Source of the DNA: Desulfallas sp. Bu1-1
GTDB lineage: Bacteria > Bacillota > Desulfotomaculia > Desulfotomaculales > Desulfallaceae
Assembly: GCF_015594625.1 (NCBI RefSeq)
Contig: NZ_JADNRQ010000018.1
Coordinates: forward strand, 1 to 62,196
Length of the DNA stretch: 62,196 nt
Direction: 5' to 3'
Shown in pieces: positions 27,204 to 36,097 of this stretch. A program made the translations under genes and the position numbers. Numbering within the stretch: position 1 is the first letter of the stretch; the number at the start of each line of letters is the position of its first letter. Under the pieces are notes generated by a model. It was given only the letters and a program-made list of their open reading frames with translations. It made no database searches and was not told where the DNA came from.

Positions 27204-29388
27204 CGAGCGCTCCATCAAGGAAAATATCGGCCGGGCGCTGGCCAACGAAAACCTGCGCGGCGCTCTGGGCCGTTTCGGCGACACCTACGTGGAGTCCAGG
27301 GAAAGGGCTTACGCCGGCAAGGACTTCGAAGCGTTGCGCGAGCAAATTGCCGCCATCAAGCGCGGGGCGGCGGAAAAGATGGAGGAACTGGCGCGGCGGT
27401 TCCAACAGGCGGCCCAGGAACGCGGCGCCCACGTATTCAGGGCCCGTGACGCCCGGGAGGCCAGGGACTATATAAAGAACCTGGCTTTGGAAAAGGGCGT
27501 GCGCAAGATTGTCAAGTCCAAGTCCATGGCCAGCGAGGAGATTCACCTGAACGAGTTTCTGCATAAACACGGTCTGGAGGCGGTGGAAACCGACCTGGGC
27601 GAGTGGATTCTGCAGCTTTCGGGACAAAAGCCCTCCCACATGGTAATGCCGGCCATCCACATGCTGCGGGGGGAAGTGGCGGAGGTATTCTCCCGGGAAA
27701 CCGGGCGGCAACTATCCCCCGAAATTCCGCAACTGGTCGGGGTGGCCCGGGAACAGCTACGCAGGAAGTTCCTGGCTGCAGGCATGGGCATTTCCGGTGC
27801 CAATATCGCCGTGGCCGAAACCGGCACACTGGTGATCGTCACCAACGAGGGCAACGGCCGCCTTACCACCACCTTGCCCCCGGTGCACGTAGCGGTGGTG
27901 GGCCTGGAAAAGCTGGTGGAGAACTTCGCCCACGTGCAGCCCATCCTGGAGGCGCTGCCACGCAGTGCCACGGCCCAAAAAATCACCAGTTACGTCACCA
28001 TGATCACCGGGCCTACGCCGGTGGCTTACCCCGACGGCACCGTGCGGGACAAGGATTTGCATATCGTGCTGGTGGACAACGGCCGTACCGTTATGCAGGC
28101 CGACCCCGTTTTCAAGGAAGCGCTGCAATGCATCCGCTGTGCTTCCTGCCTCAACGTGTGCCCGGTGTTCCAACTGGTGGGCGGGCACGTCTACGGCTAC
28201 ATCTACACCGGCGGCATCGGTACCATTCTTACTGCGTTTTTCAATGAATTTAAAAACGCTGCCGGCATTCAAAACCTGTGCTTGGGCTGTGAGCGGTGCA
28301 AGCGATTCTGCCCGGCCAAAATCGACATACCCAAGTTGATCCGCGAACTGCGCCGGCGGGTGGCGGAGCAGCAGGGCCGTCCTGCGGTGCAGAGGTTCAT
28401 GTTGGAAAAGGTGCTGCCCAACCGGAGCCTTTTCCACCGGCTGATCAAGACCGCCCGGCTGGCCCAGAAACCTTTCCAAAAGGGGCCGGTGGTGCGCCAC
28501 CTGCCGTTGTTCCTGGCCGGCCTCACCGAGGGGCGCAGCCTGCCTGCCATTGCCGATAAGCCGCTCAGGGAACGGCTTGGCGCGTGGGACGGGGAGGACG
28601 CAAAAGCCAATCCTTCCCAGAACAGGGTGGGCTTTTTTGCCGGGTGTCTCACCGATTTTGTGTACCCGCAACTGGGGGAAGCGGCCTGCAAGGTATTGCG
28701 CCGGATGAGCTCGGAGGTGGTTTTTCCCGCCCAACAAACCTGCTGCGGCGTGCCCGCAATGTACATGGGCTCCCGGGAAACGGCCTCCGAACTGGCTCGT
28801 CAGAATATTGAAGCGTTCGAACGGGCCGGGGTGGACCACGTGGTCACCGCCTGTCCTACCTGCGCCCACGCTCTCAAGCACCAGTACCTGGAACTACTGG
28901 GGGAGGATCCATCTTGGAGGGAGCGGACCCGGCAGTTTGCCGGCCGGGTGCAGCACTTCACCGCCTTCGTGGCGGACCGCTCCAGCGATGGTAGCGGGCT
29001 GAAGCTGAAGCAGGGCGGGCCCAGTGTAACCTATCACGATTCCTGCCACATGAAGGGCTGCCTGGGCCTGGTGGAGGAGCCGCGCCGGCTGCTGGGCGCT
29101 GCGGGCCTGCAGCTGAAGGAAATGGAGGGCTCGGATCGCTGTTGCGGCTTCGGCGGTTCCTATTCCATGAAATTCCCCGAACTGTCCCGGCACATGCTGG
29201 AGAAAAAACTGGGGGCCATCGAGGCTGCGGGCGCCGATATGGTGGCGCTGGACTGCCCGGGGTGCCTGTTGCAGATCAGCGGAGGACTTGACAGCCGAGG
29301 CGCCTGTTGCAGATCAGCGGAGGACTTGACAGCCGAGGCGCTGCCGTACCGGTCAGGCACACGGCTGAAATTCTTGCTGAGCGGATAA
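27196..29388 (+). CDS. Fused LutB/LutA-like iron-sulfur protein with frameshifted C-terminus
   Basis: This 730-residue fusion combines what LutB and LutA do as separate subunits. Residues 1-300 form a LUD domain (GANIAVAETGTLVIVTNEGN). Two 4Fe-4S ferredoxin motifs follow (CIRCASCLNVCP near 312, CLGCERCKRFCP near 362), then two CCG-type cysteine domains (FAGC, QTCCGVP, CPTC at 480-555; DSCHMKGC, DRCCGFGGS, CPGC at 613-690). It should pass electrons from L-lactate. A perfect 38-bp tandem duplication at 29265-29340 shifts the frame near residue 690. Removing one copy restores the family-like ending GAAVPVRHTAEILAERIKED with a stop at 29399. All metal ligands lie before the shift. GTG 27196 follows GAAGGGG. 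Confidence 0.88.
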   Translation: MSSERSIKENIGRALANENLRGALGRFGDTYVESRERAYAGKDFEALREQIAAIKRGAAEKMEELARRFQQAAQERGAHVFRARDAREARDYIKNLALEKGVRKIVKSKSMASEEIHLNEFLHKHGLEAVETDLGEWILQLSGQKPSHMVMPAIHMLRGEVAEVFSRETGRQLSPEIPQLVGVAREQLRRKFLAAGMGISGANIAVAETGTLVIVTNEGNGRLTTTLPPVHVAVVGLEKLVENFAHVQPILEALPRSATAQKITSYVTMITGPTPVAYPDGTVRDKDLHIVLVDNGRTVMQADPVFKEALQCIRCASCLNVCPVFQLVGGHVYGYIYTGGIGTILTAFFNEFKNAAGIQNLCLGCERCKRFCPAKIDIPKLIRELRRRVAEQQGRPAVQRFMLEKVLPNRSLFHRLIKTARLAQKPFQKGPVVRHLPLFLAGLTEGRSLPAIADKPLRERLGAWDGEDAKANPSQNRVGFFAGCLTDFVYPQLGEAACKVLRRMSSEVVFPAQQTCCGVPAMYMGSRETASELARQNIEAFERAGVDHVVTACPTCAHALKHQYLELLGEDPSWRERTRQFAGRVQHFTAFVADRSSDGSGLKLKQGGPSVTYHDSCHMKGCLGLVEEPRRLLGAAGLQLKEMEGSDRCCGFGGSYSMKFPELSRHMLEKKLGAIEAAGADMVALDCPGCLLQISGGLDSRGACCRSAEDLTAEALPYRSGTRLKFLLSG
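29265..29340 (+). repeat. Perfect 38-bp tandem duplication inside the fused lut gene
   Basis: The unit beginning CCTGTTGCAGATCAGCGGAG is present twice end to end (29265-29302 and 29303-29340) with no mismatch. The length is not a multiple of three, so the downstream frame changes. Full identity points to a very recent event or an assembly artefact. Confidence 0.95.
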
Positions 29389-29583
29389 AGGAGGATTAAA
29401 TTGTGATTTAACTGCTGTGGGCATAATAAATCCCGGTAGCTGTGTTTTATGCGCGGTAATTAGACCGCAGGGCCAAGTTTCCTGTAATTTAATTGTTCAG
29501 CCTAATATAAACTCCATGTGATATGATATAATTGTTATGGTTGTATAGTAGCAAGCAGATTCAACAAGCACAGGAGGACTACT

Positions 29584-30297
29584 GTGGATTTTAAGCCCAT
29601 AAAGACCAAGAAAATTTACGAAGAAATAATTGAACAAATCAGGGTCATGATCAGCAATGGTACACTGCGCCCCGGCGACAGGCTGATGTCCGAACGGGAA
29701 CTTGCGGAAAAGTTCCAGGTGGGTCGTTCGGCCGTGCGCGAAGCTTTTCGTGTTATGGAGGCAATGGGTGTAATCAAGGTGAAGCCCGGGGAGGGCACCT
29801 TCATCAACGAAACCACTGCCGATTCACTGGTAAGCGCCTTTTCCTCGGTGATGATAGTGGATGAAAAAACGCTTCGGGAGATGATGGAATTACGGAAAAT
29901 CCTGGAGGTGGAGTCCGCCGGGCTGGCGGCGCAGCGCCATGACCAGCAGCAACTCAACGTCATCAGGCTGGCGCTGCAGCAGATGCAGCACGACCTGGAA
30001 GCGGGCAACCTGGGCGAAGAGGCGGATATGAAATTTCACTATGCCATTGCTGAAGCAGCCGGCAATTCGTTGTTGCTCAGGCTGATGAACAGCATAGCCG
30101 ACACTATGAGCAGGGTTCTGGCGGCGGCCCGCCACCGGCTGTACCGTAACCCCGCCAATCCGCACAAACTGGTGCGGGAACACGAGGCTATTTACAAGGC
30201 CATCGAAAACGACGATCCTGCCGCCGCCCGGCGTGCCATGTTGGATCACCTTGTGGGTGTGGAGAGTTACATTTTCGACAAGGCCCGGCAAGGATAA
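29584..30297 (+). CDS. GntR/FadR-family regulator, probable lactate-responsive
   Basis: This 237-residue regulator has an amino winged helix (GTLRPGDRLMSERELAEKFQ, then GRSAVREAFRVMEAMGVIKV) and an all-helical FCD ligand domain with the metal-binding histidine region KFHYAIAEAAGNSLL and HEAIYKAIENDD. FadR/LldR proteins of this type repress lactate genes until lactate binds. The GTG start follows ACAGGAGG. It lies between the lut genes and etfBA-glcD, and a matching operator sits just downstream at 30363-30381. Upstream 29400-29583 carries only its promoter region. Confidence 0.9.
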   Translation: MDFKPIKTKKIYEEIIEQIRVMISNGTLRPGDRLMSERELAEKFQVGRSAVREAFRVMEAMGVIKVKPGEGTFINETTADSLVSAFSSVMIVDEKTLREMMELRKILEVESAGLAAQRHDQQQLNVIRLALQQMQHDLEAGNLGEEADMKFHYAIAEAAGNSLLLRLMNSIADTMSRVLAAARHRLYRNPANPHKLVREHEAIYKAIENDDPAAARRAMLDHLVGVESYIFDKARQG

Positions 30298-30362
30298 ACC
30301 GGTTCAGGGAAACAATAACTATTTTTAGTGGAAAGGAATTTTAATATTAAGTGGTTTTATGT

Positions 30363-30381
30363 ACCAACATTGGTCTGACCA
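30363..30381. promoter_or_regulatory. Probable GntR/FadR-type operator before etfB
   Basis: ACCAACATTGGT and TGGTCTGACCA are two overlapping palindromes. The second fits the TGGT-N3-ACCA pattern of FadR/LldR operators. It lies 46 bp before etfB, next to the gntR gene. Confidence 0.55.
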
Positions 30382-30426
30382 TCATATTAACATGCTATTA
30401 GTCCGACAAGTCTTGGAGGTGGAACG

Positions 30427-31215
30427 ATGAAAATCATGGTTTTCATCAAGCAGGTTCCGGGAACCGACAACGTTAAAATGAACCCGGAAACCGGCACTAT
30501 GGTGAGGACGGGGAGCAACAACGTAATCAACCCCCTGGATGAGAATGCGTTGGAGGAAGCGCTGAGCATCAAGCGGCAGGTGCAGGATGCCGTAGTTACG
30601 GCAATTTCCATGGGACCGCTCTCGGCCCGGAAGGCGTTGAATGAGGCCATTGCTCTGGGGGCGGATGCGGGAGTGCTTCTTTCCTCCCGGGCCTTTGCCG
30701 GCTCCGATACCATTGCCACCGCCAGGGTGCTGTCTGCTGCTGTGCGGAAGCTGGGCGGCGCGGACCTGGTTTTGTGCGGTGAAAGGGCCACCGACGGTGA
30801 GACGGGGCAAACCGGCCCTATGATTGCCGAGATGCTTGGTCTCCCTGTAATCACTTTCGTCAAGCGCATCCAAATGAACGGCGACCGGGCCGTGGTTGAG
30901 AGGATGGTGGAGAATGGGTTTGAAAGGGTGGAGGTGCCCTTCCCCTTCCTGGCCACGGTGATTAAGGACATCAACGAACCAAGCTTTCCAACTTTGGCCG
31001 GCAAGCTACGGGCGGGCAAAGCCGAGGTGCCCGTGTGGGGACCCGTGGAACTGGGTCTGGACAATGGCAAATTGGGGCTGGCCGGCTCGCCTACTAGGGT
31101 GGTCAAGGTTTTCAGCCCCAAGCTGGCCAGGAACACACGACTTCTTAAGCAGGACGGCTCGGGGCAAGCTGTGCGGGAATTGTTGAAGGTACTGCGGGAA
31201 AAGGAAGTCATATAA
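30427..31215 (+). CDS. etfB: Electron-transfer flavoprotein beta subunit
   Basis: This 262-residue EtfB shows MKIMVFIKQVPGTDNVKMNP at the start, NPLDENALEEALSIK near 40 and the nucleotide segment VLCGERATDGETGQTGPMIAE near 118. In anaerobes an EtfAB pair with a GlcD-type oxidase oxidises lactate with NAD while consuming reduced ferredoxin (flavin-based confurcation, shown in Acetobacterium). The gene order here, etfB-etfA-glcD, is the same. ATG follows TTGGAGGTGG. Confidence 0.94.
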   Translation: MKIMVFIKQVPGTDNVKMNPETGTMVRTGSNNVINPLDENALEEALSIKRQVQDAVVTAISMGPLSARKALNEAIALGADAGVLLSSRAFAGSDTIATARVLSAAVRKLGGADLVLCGERATDGETGQTGPMIAEMLGLPVITFVKRIQMNGDRAVVERMVENGFERVEVPFPFLATVIKDINEPSFPTLAGKLRAGKAEVPVWGPVELGLDNGKLGLAGSPTRVVKVFSPKLARNTRLLKQDGSGQAVRELLKVLREKEVI

Positions 31216-31227
31216 GGGAGTGTTGAC

Positions 31228-32235
31228 ATGAGCTTGCAAGAGTACAGGGGAGTTATGGTAGTTGCCGAACAGAAGAATAACAAAATTCACAGTACCACTT
31301 ACGAGCTGTTGAACTGGGGGCGCGGTCTGGCTGACAAGCTGGACTGTGGGCTGTACTGTGCCGTGTTGGGTAACAATGTGCAGGAACTGGACGAGCTTAT
31401 CTTCAGGGGGGCCGACAGAGTATACCACGTCAGCTCGCCCTGCCTGGAGAACTTCCTGGCCAGGCCGTACGCCGCCGCCCTGGCCAGGCTGGTAGAGGAG
31501 GAAAAACCAGAGATTGTGGTGGCGGCGGCCACCACCACCGGGCGTACCATCATGCCGATGGCGGCGGCCAGGCTCGAGACCGGGTTGACGGCGGACTGTA
31601 CGGGTTTGGACATCGATCCGGTGGAAAGAATCCTGCTCCAGACCCGGCCGGCCATCGGCGGGAACATCATGGCCACAATCAAAACGCCTTTCACCAGGCC
31701 GCAGATGGCCACCGTCAGACCCCGGTCGGCCAGGCAGGCCGCCAGGGACACGGCCCGGCGTGGGGAGATCGTGGCCAAGCATTATGACGGGGCGCTGTTC
31801 TCAACGCCGGAAAATTTCCTGGCTTTTGTTAAGGATACCACCCAGGACGTAAATATCCAGGACGCCGACATTATCGTGGCCGGCGGCAAGGGCATGAAAA
31901 ACAGGGAAGGGTTTAAGCTGGTGGAGGAACTGGCCAGCCTGTTGGGGGCCGGCGTGGGAGCTTCCAGGGACGCTGTGGACCTGGGCTGGGTGCCCTATTC
32001 GCACCAGGTCGGCCTGAGCGGTAAAACGGTGGCTCCCAAGATTTACATTGCCCTGGGCATTTCCGGTAAAATTCAGCATCTGGCCGGCATGCAGACCTCG
32101 GAATACATTGTGGCCGTAAACAAGGACCCCGAGGCCCAGATTTTCAAGGTGGCCGACCTGGGGATTGTGGGGGACGCCCTGGAAGTGGTGCCCCAGTTGA
32201 TCGACCAGTTGAAAAGCATTAAAGCCAACGCTTGA
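31228..32235 (+). CDS. etfA: Electron-transfer flavoprotein alpha subunit
   Basis: This 335-residue EtfA has an amino domain with AAATTTGRTIMPMAAARLETG near 97, split here as VVAAATTTGRTI and MPMAAARL. The FAD-binding carboxyl domain shows GRGMK-like GGKGMKNREGFKLVEEL, GASRDAVDLGWVPYSHQVG and YIALGISGKIQHLAGM. It carries no ferredoxin domain. It starts 12 bp after etfB and ends just before glcD, so it is the middle gene of one operon. Confidence 0.94.
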   Translation: MSLQEYRGVMVVAEQKNNKIHSTTYELLNWGRGLADKLDCGLYCAVLGNNVQELDELIFRGADRVYHVSSPCLENFLARPYAAALARLVEEEKPEIVVAAATTTGRTIMPMAAARLETGLTADCTGLDIDPVERILLQTRPAIGGNIMATIKTPFTRPQMATVRPRSARQAARDTARRGEIVAKHYDGALFSTPENFLAFVKDTTQDVNIQDADIIVAGGKGMKNREGFKLVEELASLLGAGVGASRDAVDLGWVPYSHQVGLSGKTVAPKIYIALGISGKIQHLAGMQTSEYIVAVNKDPEAQIFKVADLGIVGDALEVVPQLIDQLKSIKANA

Positions 32236-32252
32236 GCGAGGAGGTTAGGCGG

Positions 32253-33668
32253 TTGCGATACAACAGGGTAACGGAAGAAATCGTGCAAAGACTGGTGGAC
32301 ATAGTTGGGCCGGGCAACGTCGTCACTGACCCGGAAAAGCTGGAAGTTTATGCCGGTGACGAGGTGCCCGAGTCAGAGTGGAAACACCTGCCTGAAGTGG
32401 TGGTAAAGCCGGAAAACACGGGGCAGGTGTCTGAAATCATCAAGCTGGCCAACCGGGAGCTGGTCCCGGTGACGCCCCGGGGCGCCGGCACCGGACTGGC
32501 TGCGGGCGCCGTGCCCATGCTGGGCGGGATCGTGCTCTCGCTGGAGAACATGAACCGAATTCTGGAAGTGGACCGGGAAAACCTGTTCATGGTTGTGGAA
32601 CCGGGAGTCACCACCGGCGAGGTGCAGAAACGCGCCCAGGAGGAAGGATACTTTTACGCGGGCGACCCGTGCAGCGCCGACAGTTCATTCATTGGCGGCA
32701 ACGTGGCCACCAACGCCGGGGGTAACAAGGCGGTGAAATACGGTACCACTTCCCGCCATATCTACGGCTTGGAGCTTGTGCTGCCCACCGGGGAAATTAC
32801 CACCCTGGGCGGTAAATGCGTCAAGGACGTTACCGGTTATGACCTGATTCATTTGATGGTTGGTTCCGAGGGTACCCTGGGCGTAGTAACCAAGATTTAC
32901 TTGAAACTGCTGCCCCGGCCCCTGCACAACGCGGTGCTGTTGGTGCCCTTCGCCGGCATGCAGGCCGCCATTGATATCGTACCCAAAATAATGACCAACG
33001 GTGGCATCATTCCCACATCCATCGAATTCATGGACAAGCTGTGCATCAAGTCGGCGGAAAATTACCTTAACCGCAGCCTCCCGTACGGAGATGCCGGCGC
33101 CTACATCATCATCGAGGTGGAGGCTTACACCGAGTCCCAACTGGAGGCGGACTATGAAACCATCGGCAACATCTGCCTGGAAAACGGCGGCCTGGAAGTG
33201 TTCGTGGGAGACAACAAATCCAGTCAGGAAAAAATCTGGAAATCCAGGCGGTACCTGGCCGAGGCTCTGAGGGTTACCAGTCCGGTATACTGCATGGAGG
33301 ATATCGTGGTGCCGGTGAGCAATATCCCCAAAGTGCTGGCTGAAATTGAAAAGATTGCCCGGAAATATGAGATCAAGATACCCTGCTTCGGCCATGCCGG
33401 TGACGGCAACATCCACGCCACCTTGCTGAAGGAAGACATGGATGAGGCCACCTGGCACGATAAGAAGGAGAAGGTGCTGGAGGAAATGTACTCCGTCACC
33501 TATGCCCATGGAGGCAAGCTGTCGGGCGAACACGGTATAGGGGCCAAAAGGAAGCGGGCTATGGCCAAATTCATGGACCCGGTGCAATTGAAAATGATTG
33601 CAGCCATCAAAAAGGCTCTGGATCCCAATTTGATCCTCAACCCGGACAAGCTGGTGAACGTTCAGTAG
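32253..33668 (+). CDS. FAD-linked lactate/glycolate dehydrogenase, GlcD type
   Basis: This 471-residue flavoprotein has the FAD_binding_4 domain (VTPRGAGTGLAAGAVPM near 75, GGNVATNAGGNKAVKYG near 150, VGSEGTLGVVTK near 205) and a FAD-oxidase carboxyl domain with CFGHAGDGNIHAT and SGEHGIGAKRKRAM. It should oxidise D-lactate and feed EtfAB. TTG 32253 is preferred because GAGGAGG lies just upstream; the longer TTG at 32232 overlaps the etfA stop. A GC-rich 8-bp stem (CCGGCCGG twice) follows the stop as a likely transcript end. Confidence 0.92.
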   Translation: MRYNRVTEEIVQRLVDIVGPGNVVTDPEKLEVYAGDEVPESEWKHLPEVVVKPENTGQVSEIIKLANRELVPVTPRGAGTGLAAGAVPMLGGIVLSLENMNRILEVDRENLFMVVEPGVTTGEVQKRAQEEGYFYAGDPCSADSSFIGGNVATNAGGNKAVKYGTTSRHIYGLELVLPTGEITTLGGKCVKDVTGYDLIHLMVGSEGTLGVVTKIYLKLLPRPLHNAVLLVPFAGMQAAIDIVPKIMTNGGIIPTSIEFMDKLCIKSAENYLNRSLPYGDAGAYIIIEVEAYTESQLEADYETIGNICLENGGLEVFVGDNKSSQEKIWKSRRYLAEALRVTSPVYCMEDIVVPVSNIPKVLAEIEKIARKYEIKIPCFGHAGDGNIHATLLKEDMDEATWHDKKEKVLEEMYSVTYAHGGKLSGEHGIGAKRKRAMAKFMDPVQLKMIAAIKKALDPNLILNPDKLVNVQ

Positions 33669-33846
33669 CGTCGCCAGCTCACCGGGAAAGCCGGCCGGAT
33701 AACCCGGCCGGTAAAAGCCTCCTTGTAATAGGGGTTTTGCGAGTAGCGGCCAGTTATTGCGATCTCGGGTGTAGAAAAAAAATAATATAGACATTAAAGA
33801 AAAAATAGCAGGGATTTTTCACGTAAACTAGAATAATAACCGTAAA

Positions 33847-33993
33847 GGATGGTAAGAACCATCCGCCAGGCTTTTGTGTAAGTACATGATTTTTGGTATA
33901 ACAATTTTAGCGTAAAAGCTATATGAAAAGTTAAACCATGGAGGTTATTGGCTTCACACGAAGTGAAGGCGGTCTTTCATGGTTTTGTTTTTT
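33847..33993 (+). promoter_or_regulatory. Structured leader RNA, copy A, before the DUF3842 gene
   Basis: The 33669-34040 gap holds this element. It begins with the hairpin GGATGGT-AAG-AACCATCC. It then has the core: AAACCATGGAGG, an inner stem (GCTTCAC/GTGAAGGC), GGTCTTTCATGGTTT and a T-run (TTTTGTTTTTT). The outer ACCATG/CATGGT stem plus T-run can act as a terminator. The same design recurs in copies B-E. Confidence 0.65.
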
Positions 33994-34040
33994 AGCCCAA
34001 AACATATCCTGTTGTAGATTTACCTTGTGAGGTAAAGTAA

Positions 34041-34475
34041 ATGAGTAAAAAGAATTTATTTCGTATAGCTGTCATTGACGGCCAGGGGGGCGGTATAGGT
34101 GCCCAGATCGTGGAAAAGTTAGCCATGGCGCTACCGTCTACGAAAGTTGAAATCATTGCCCTGGGTACCAACGCCCTGGCGGCCAGCCGCATGTATAAAG
34201 CCGGGGCCAATGAACTGGCCAGCGGCGAAAGTGCCATTGTATATAATGCGCAGCGTGCCGACCTGCTGGTGGGTACAGTGGGAATGATCATGCCCTTCGG
34301 TTTCGGCGGGGAAATGACGACCGTTGCGGCGGAAGCGGTGGCCCTTGCGCCGGTGCCCAAATATGTTTTACACTTGAACCGCTCCGGAGTTGAAATTATC
34401 GGTGGCGCATCCGAACCGTTACCCCATCTGGTAGATATGTTAGTACAACGGGTGCGTGATCTATTGGATTTGTAA
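34041..34475 (+). CDS. DUF3842 family protein
   Basis: This 144-residue protein matches DUF3842: an amino-terminal nucleotide-like loop IAVIDGQGGGIGAQIVEKL, then IIALGTNALAASRMYKAGA and VGTVGMIMPFGFGGEMT. The function is unknown. ATG follows GTGAGG, a weak site. It lies between leader copies A and B as a single-gene unit, so it probably shares control with the FmdE and transporter genes. Confidence 0.8.
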   Translation: MSKKNLFRIAVIDGQGGGIGAQIVEKLAMALPSTKVEIIALGTNALAASRMYKAGANELASGESAIVYNAQRADLLVGTVGMIMPFGFGGEMTTVAAEAVALAPVPKYVLHLNRSGVEIIGGASEPLPHLVDMLVQRVRDLLDL

Positions 34476-34500
34476 CAACCCCAAGTTGAACCATCAAAAA

Positions 34501-34563
34501 CCATGCCATGAAGGTATGTTCCCTTGCAGAAGCGGGTGCAAATTTTCATGGCTTTTTAATTTT
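34501..34563 (+). promoter_or_regulatory. Structured leader RNA, copy B, before the FmdE-fusion gene
   Basis: The core reads GCCATGAAGG, an inner stem with AGAA loop, GGGTGCAAATTTTCATGGC, then TTTTTAATTTT. The upstream hairpin of copies A, C and D is absent, because the DUF3842 gene ends 25 bp before. A further stem follows (CAAAGGC/GCCTTTG, 34566-34592), which copy C shares in part. Confidence 0.65.
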
Positions 34564-34836
34564 GGCAAAGGCTTACCTTGGCAGGGCCTTTGACCTCCTT
34601 CAATATATTTCTGCTACCGGGTTTGACATGGACCGGCAGTAGAATAATTTCCTCCTTTTGACCGGCGTATGGGGTTGGCACTCCTAAACCAATCCCATGC
34701 GCCCGGGTGCTTTTTTTAAACTAACATAGATATTCCATTTTTGATTCCGGCTTATCCGGGTCAGGAGAGAAAACACCCCGAATGGTTGCCAACGGTGATA
34801 AAAGCCTTTCAAGAGTCCATGAGAGGAGATGATGAA

Positions 34837-35790
34837 TTGGAAAAGGCGGAAGTCATGCGGAAAATTGAACAGGAAGAAATAGTTTTCATTCAAGAAGAAG
34901 TGAAAGTAGATTTTGATAATCGCCAGCAATCACCTCTTGGTTTCCAGTGGCGCAACCAGCGTTATGAGGTTTTGGAAGTACTAATGATGAGTAAAGATTT
35001 ATGGGAAAATTTTAATTTTCTGGTGCTCACGAATAAAGGAATTTTTAATCTGATATTGGTAAAAGATAATAAACAGTTAACTATTTCTAAGAGCAAGTGG
35101 GTATTAAATTACAAAGTGTTGGATGATGTCGAAGTTGAACATCAGCACTTGAGAAGTAGTTTTATGCTAACCACGGAGCAATTTAAGGACATAATTAACT
35201 ATCACGGCCACTTTTGCCCGGAGCTGGCAATCGGTTGCCGGGTGGGTTTAATAGCTCGCAGAGAATTGGGAATTAATAAACAAAATTGCGGCGGGTTTTT
35301 TGGAATTTCTGAAAATATGTCTTCTGCTATAGATGCCGTCCAGCATTTAACTGGCTGTACAATCGGCAATAAGAACTTTATTGCTTATGACCGGGGTAAG
35401 CATGTTTATTACTTTATGAAAATTTCAAGGGAACAAAAGACCCAAGAGGCACTTCGCATAGCTTTAATGAGTCCTGTAATTAATACCCAATTCGAGCCGG
35501 ACATTGAGAAGAAAATTGTTTCCGGCAGTGCAAGTTGGCAGGAAATCAATAAATACCGGGAAAAAATCTATAGATCAGTGCAAAAGATTTTAAGCCTTCC
35601 TGAGGATTCATTATTTAAAAAGACGATAACTGTTTTAGAATGTCCGTCTGAACCGTTTACTGAGAAATACGTAAATTGCGCTTTGTGTGGGGAAATCGTT
35701 GCGGTCAACAAGACCGAGTCGACCGAAGCGGGATCTATCTGTTTTTTCTGTGCCTATCCAAATCAGAGGGTCAATGTTGTCATTCAGTGA
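34837..35790 (+). CDS. FmdE-domain protein with extra N-terminal domain
   Basis: This protein of 317 residues has two parts. Residues 1-105 form a small beta-rich domain (FQWRNQRYEVLEVLMM, FNFLVLTNKGIFNLILV) that I can only compare loosely to DUF6504. Residues 110-250 are an FmdE domain with the key motif INYHGHFCPELAIGCRVG and CGGFFGISENMSSAIDAVQ. A zinc-ribbon-like pair closes it (CALCGE, CFFCAYP). FmdE domains occur near Mo/W formylmethanofuran dehydrogenases and in bacteria of unknown role; metal or cofactor handling is likely. TTG 34837 follows GAGAGGAG; the frame stays open back to 34741. Confidence 0.8.
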   Translation: MEKAEVMRKIEQEEIVFIQEEVKVDFDNRQQSPLGFQWRNQRYEVLEVLMMSKDLWENFNFLVLTNKGIFNLILVKDNKQLTISKSKWVLNYKVLDDVEVEHQHLRSSFMLTTEQFKDIINYHGHFCPELAIGCRVGLIARRELGINKQNCGGFFGISENMSSAIDAVQHLTGCTIGNKNFIAYDRGKHVYYFMKISREQKTQEALRIALMSPVINTQFEPDIEKKIVSGSASWQEINKYREKIYRSVQKILSLPEDSLFKKTITVLECPSEPFTEKYVNCALCGEIVAVNKTESTEAGSICFFCAYPNQRVNVVIQ

Positions 35791-35880
35791 AAAAAGTTGT
35801 TATAAAAGTATGTGCTTTTTAAATAAAAAATTTTAGAAGCTGCAGGAATTAGATCAGTAATTAACGAAAGTTACAAAAAT

Positions 35881-35999
35881 GGGTGGTAAGAACCATCTAT
35901 GTTGGCCGCCGGAGAACGGCCATACTTTATAAAATAACTATGCCATGAAGGTGTGTTACCTGCAGAAGTAGGTGCAAACTGTCATGGCTTTTTAATTTT
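35881..35999 (+). promoter_or_regulatory. Structured leader RNA, copy C, before the DUF4198 gene
   Basis: Order: hairpin GGTGGTAAGAACCATC, hairpin GGCCG/CGGCC, linker, then core GCCATGAAGG, inner stem ACCTGC-AGAA-GTAGGT, GTGCAAACTGTCATGGC and TTTTTAATTTT. This fills most of the 35791-36097 gap. Its 40 bp upstream also resembles that of copy D. Confidence 0.7.
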
Positions 36000-36097
36000 G
36001 GCAAATGTTTTACCTTGGCAGACCTTTGACATCCTTGTTGCTAATTATTATGGCGGTGCATTCTGGGGGCAAAAATCTTTTTTGGAGGAATGATCAA

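Noticed and set aside
26631-29388. Pseudogene call for the whole fused lut gene because of its frameshift
   Set aside because: The shift affects only the last ~35 residues after all cluster ligands, so a working protein is still plausible.
35881-35897. GGGTGGTAAGAACCATC looked like a T-box antiterminator (AGGGTGGNACCGCG)
   Set aside because: The CCGCG part is missing, no specifier stem is seen, and the downstream genes are not aminoacyl-tRNA or amino-acid genes.
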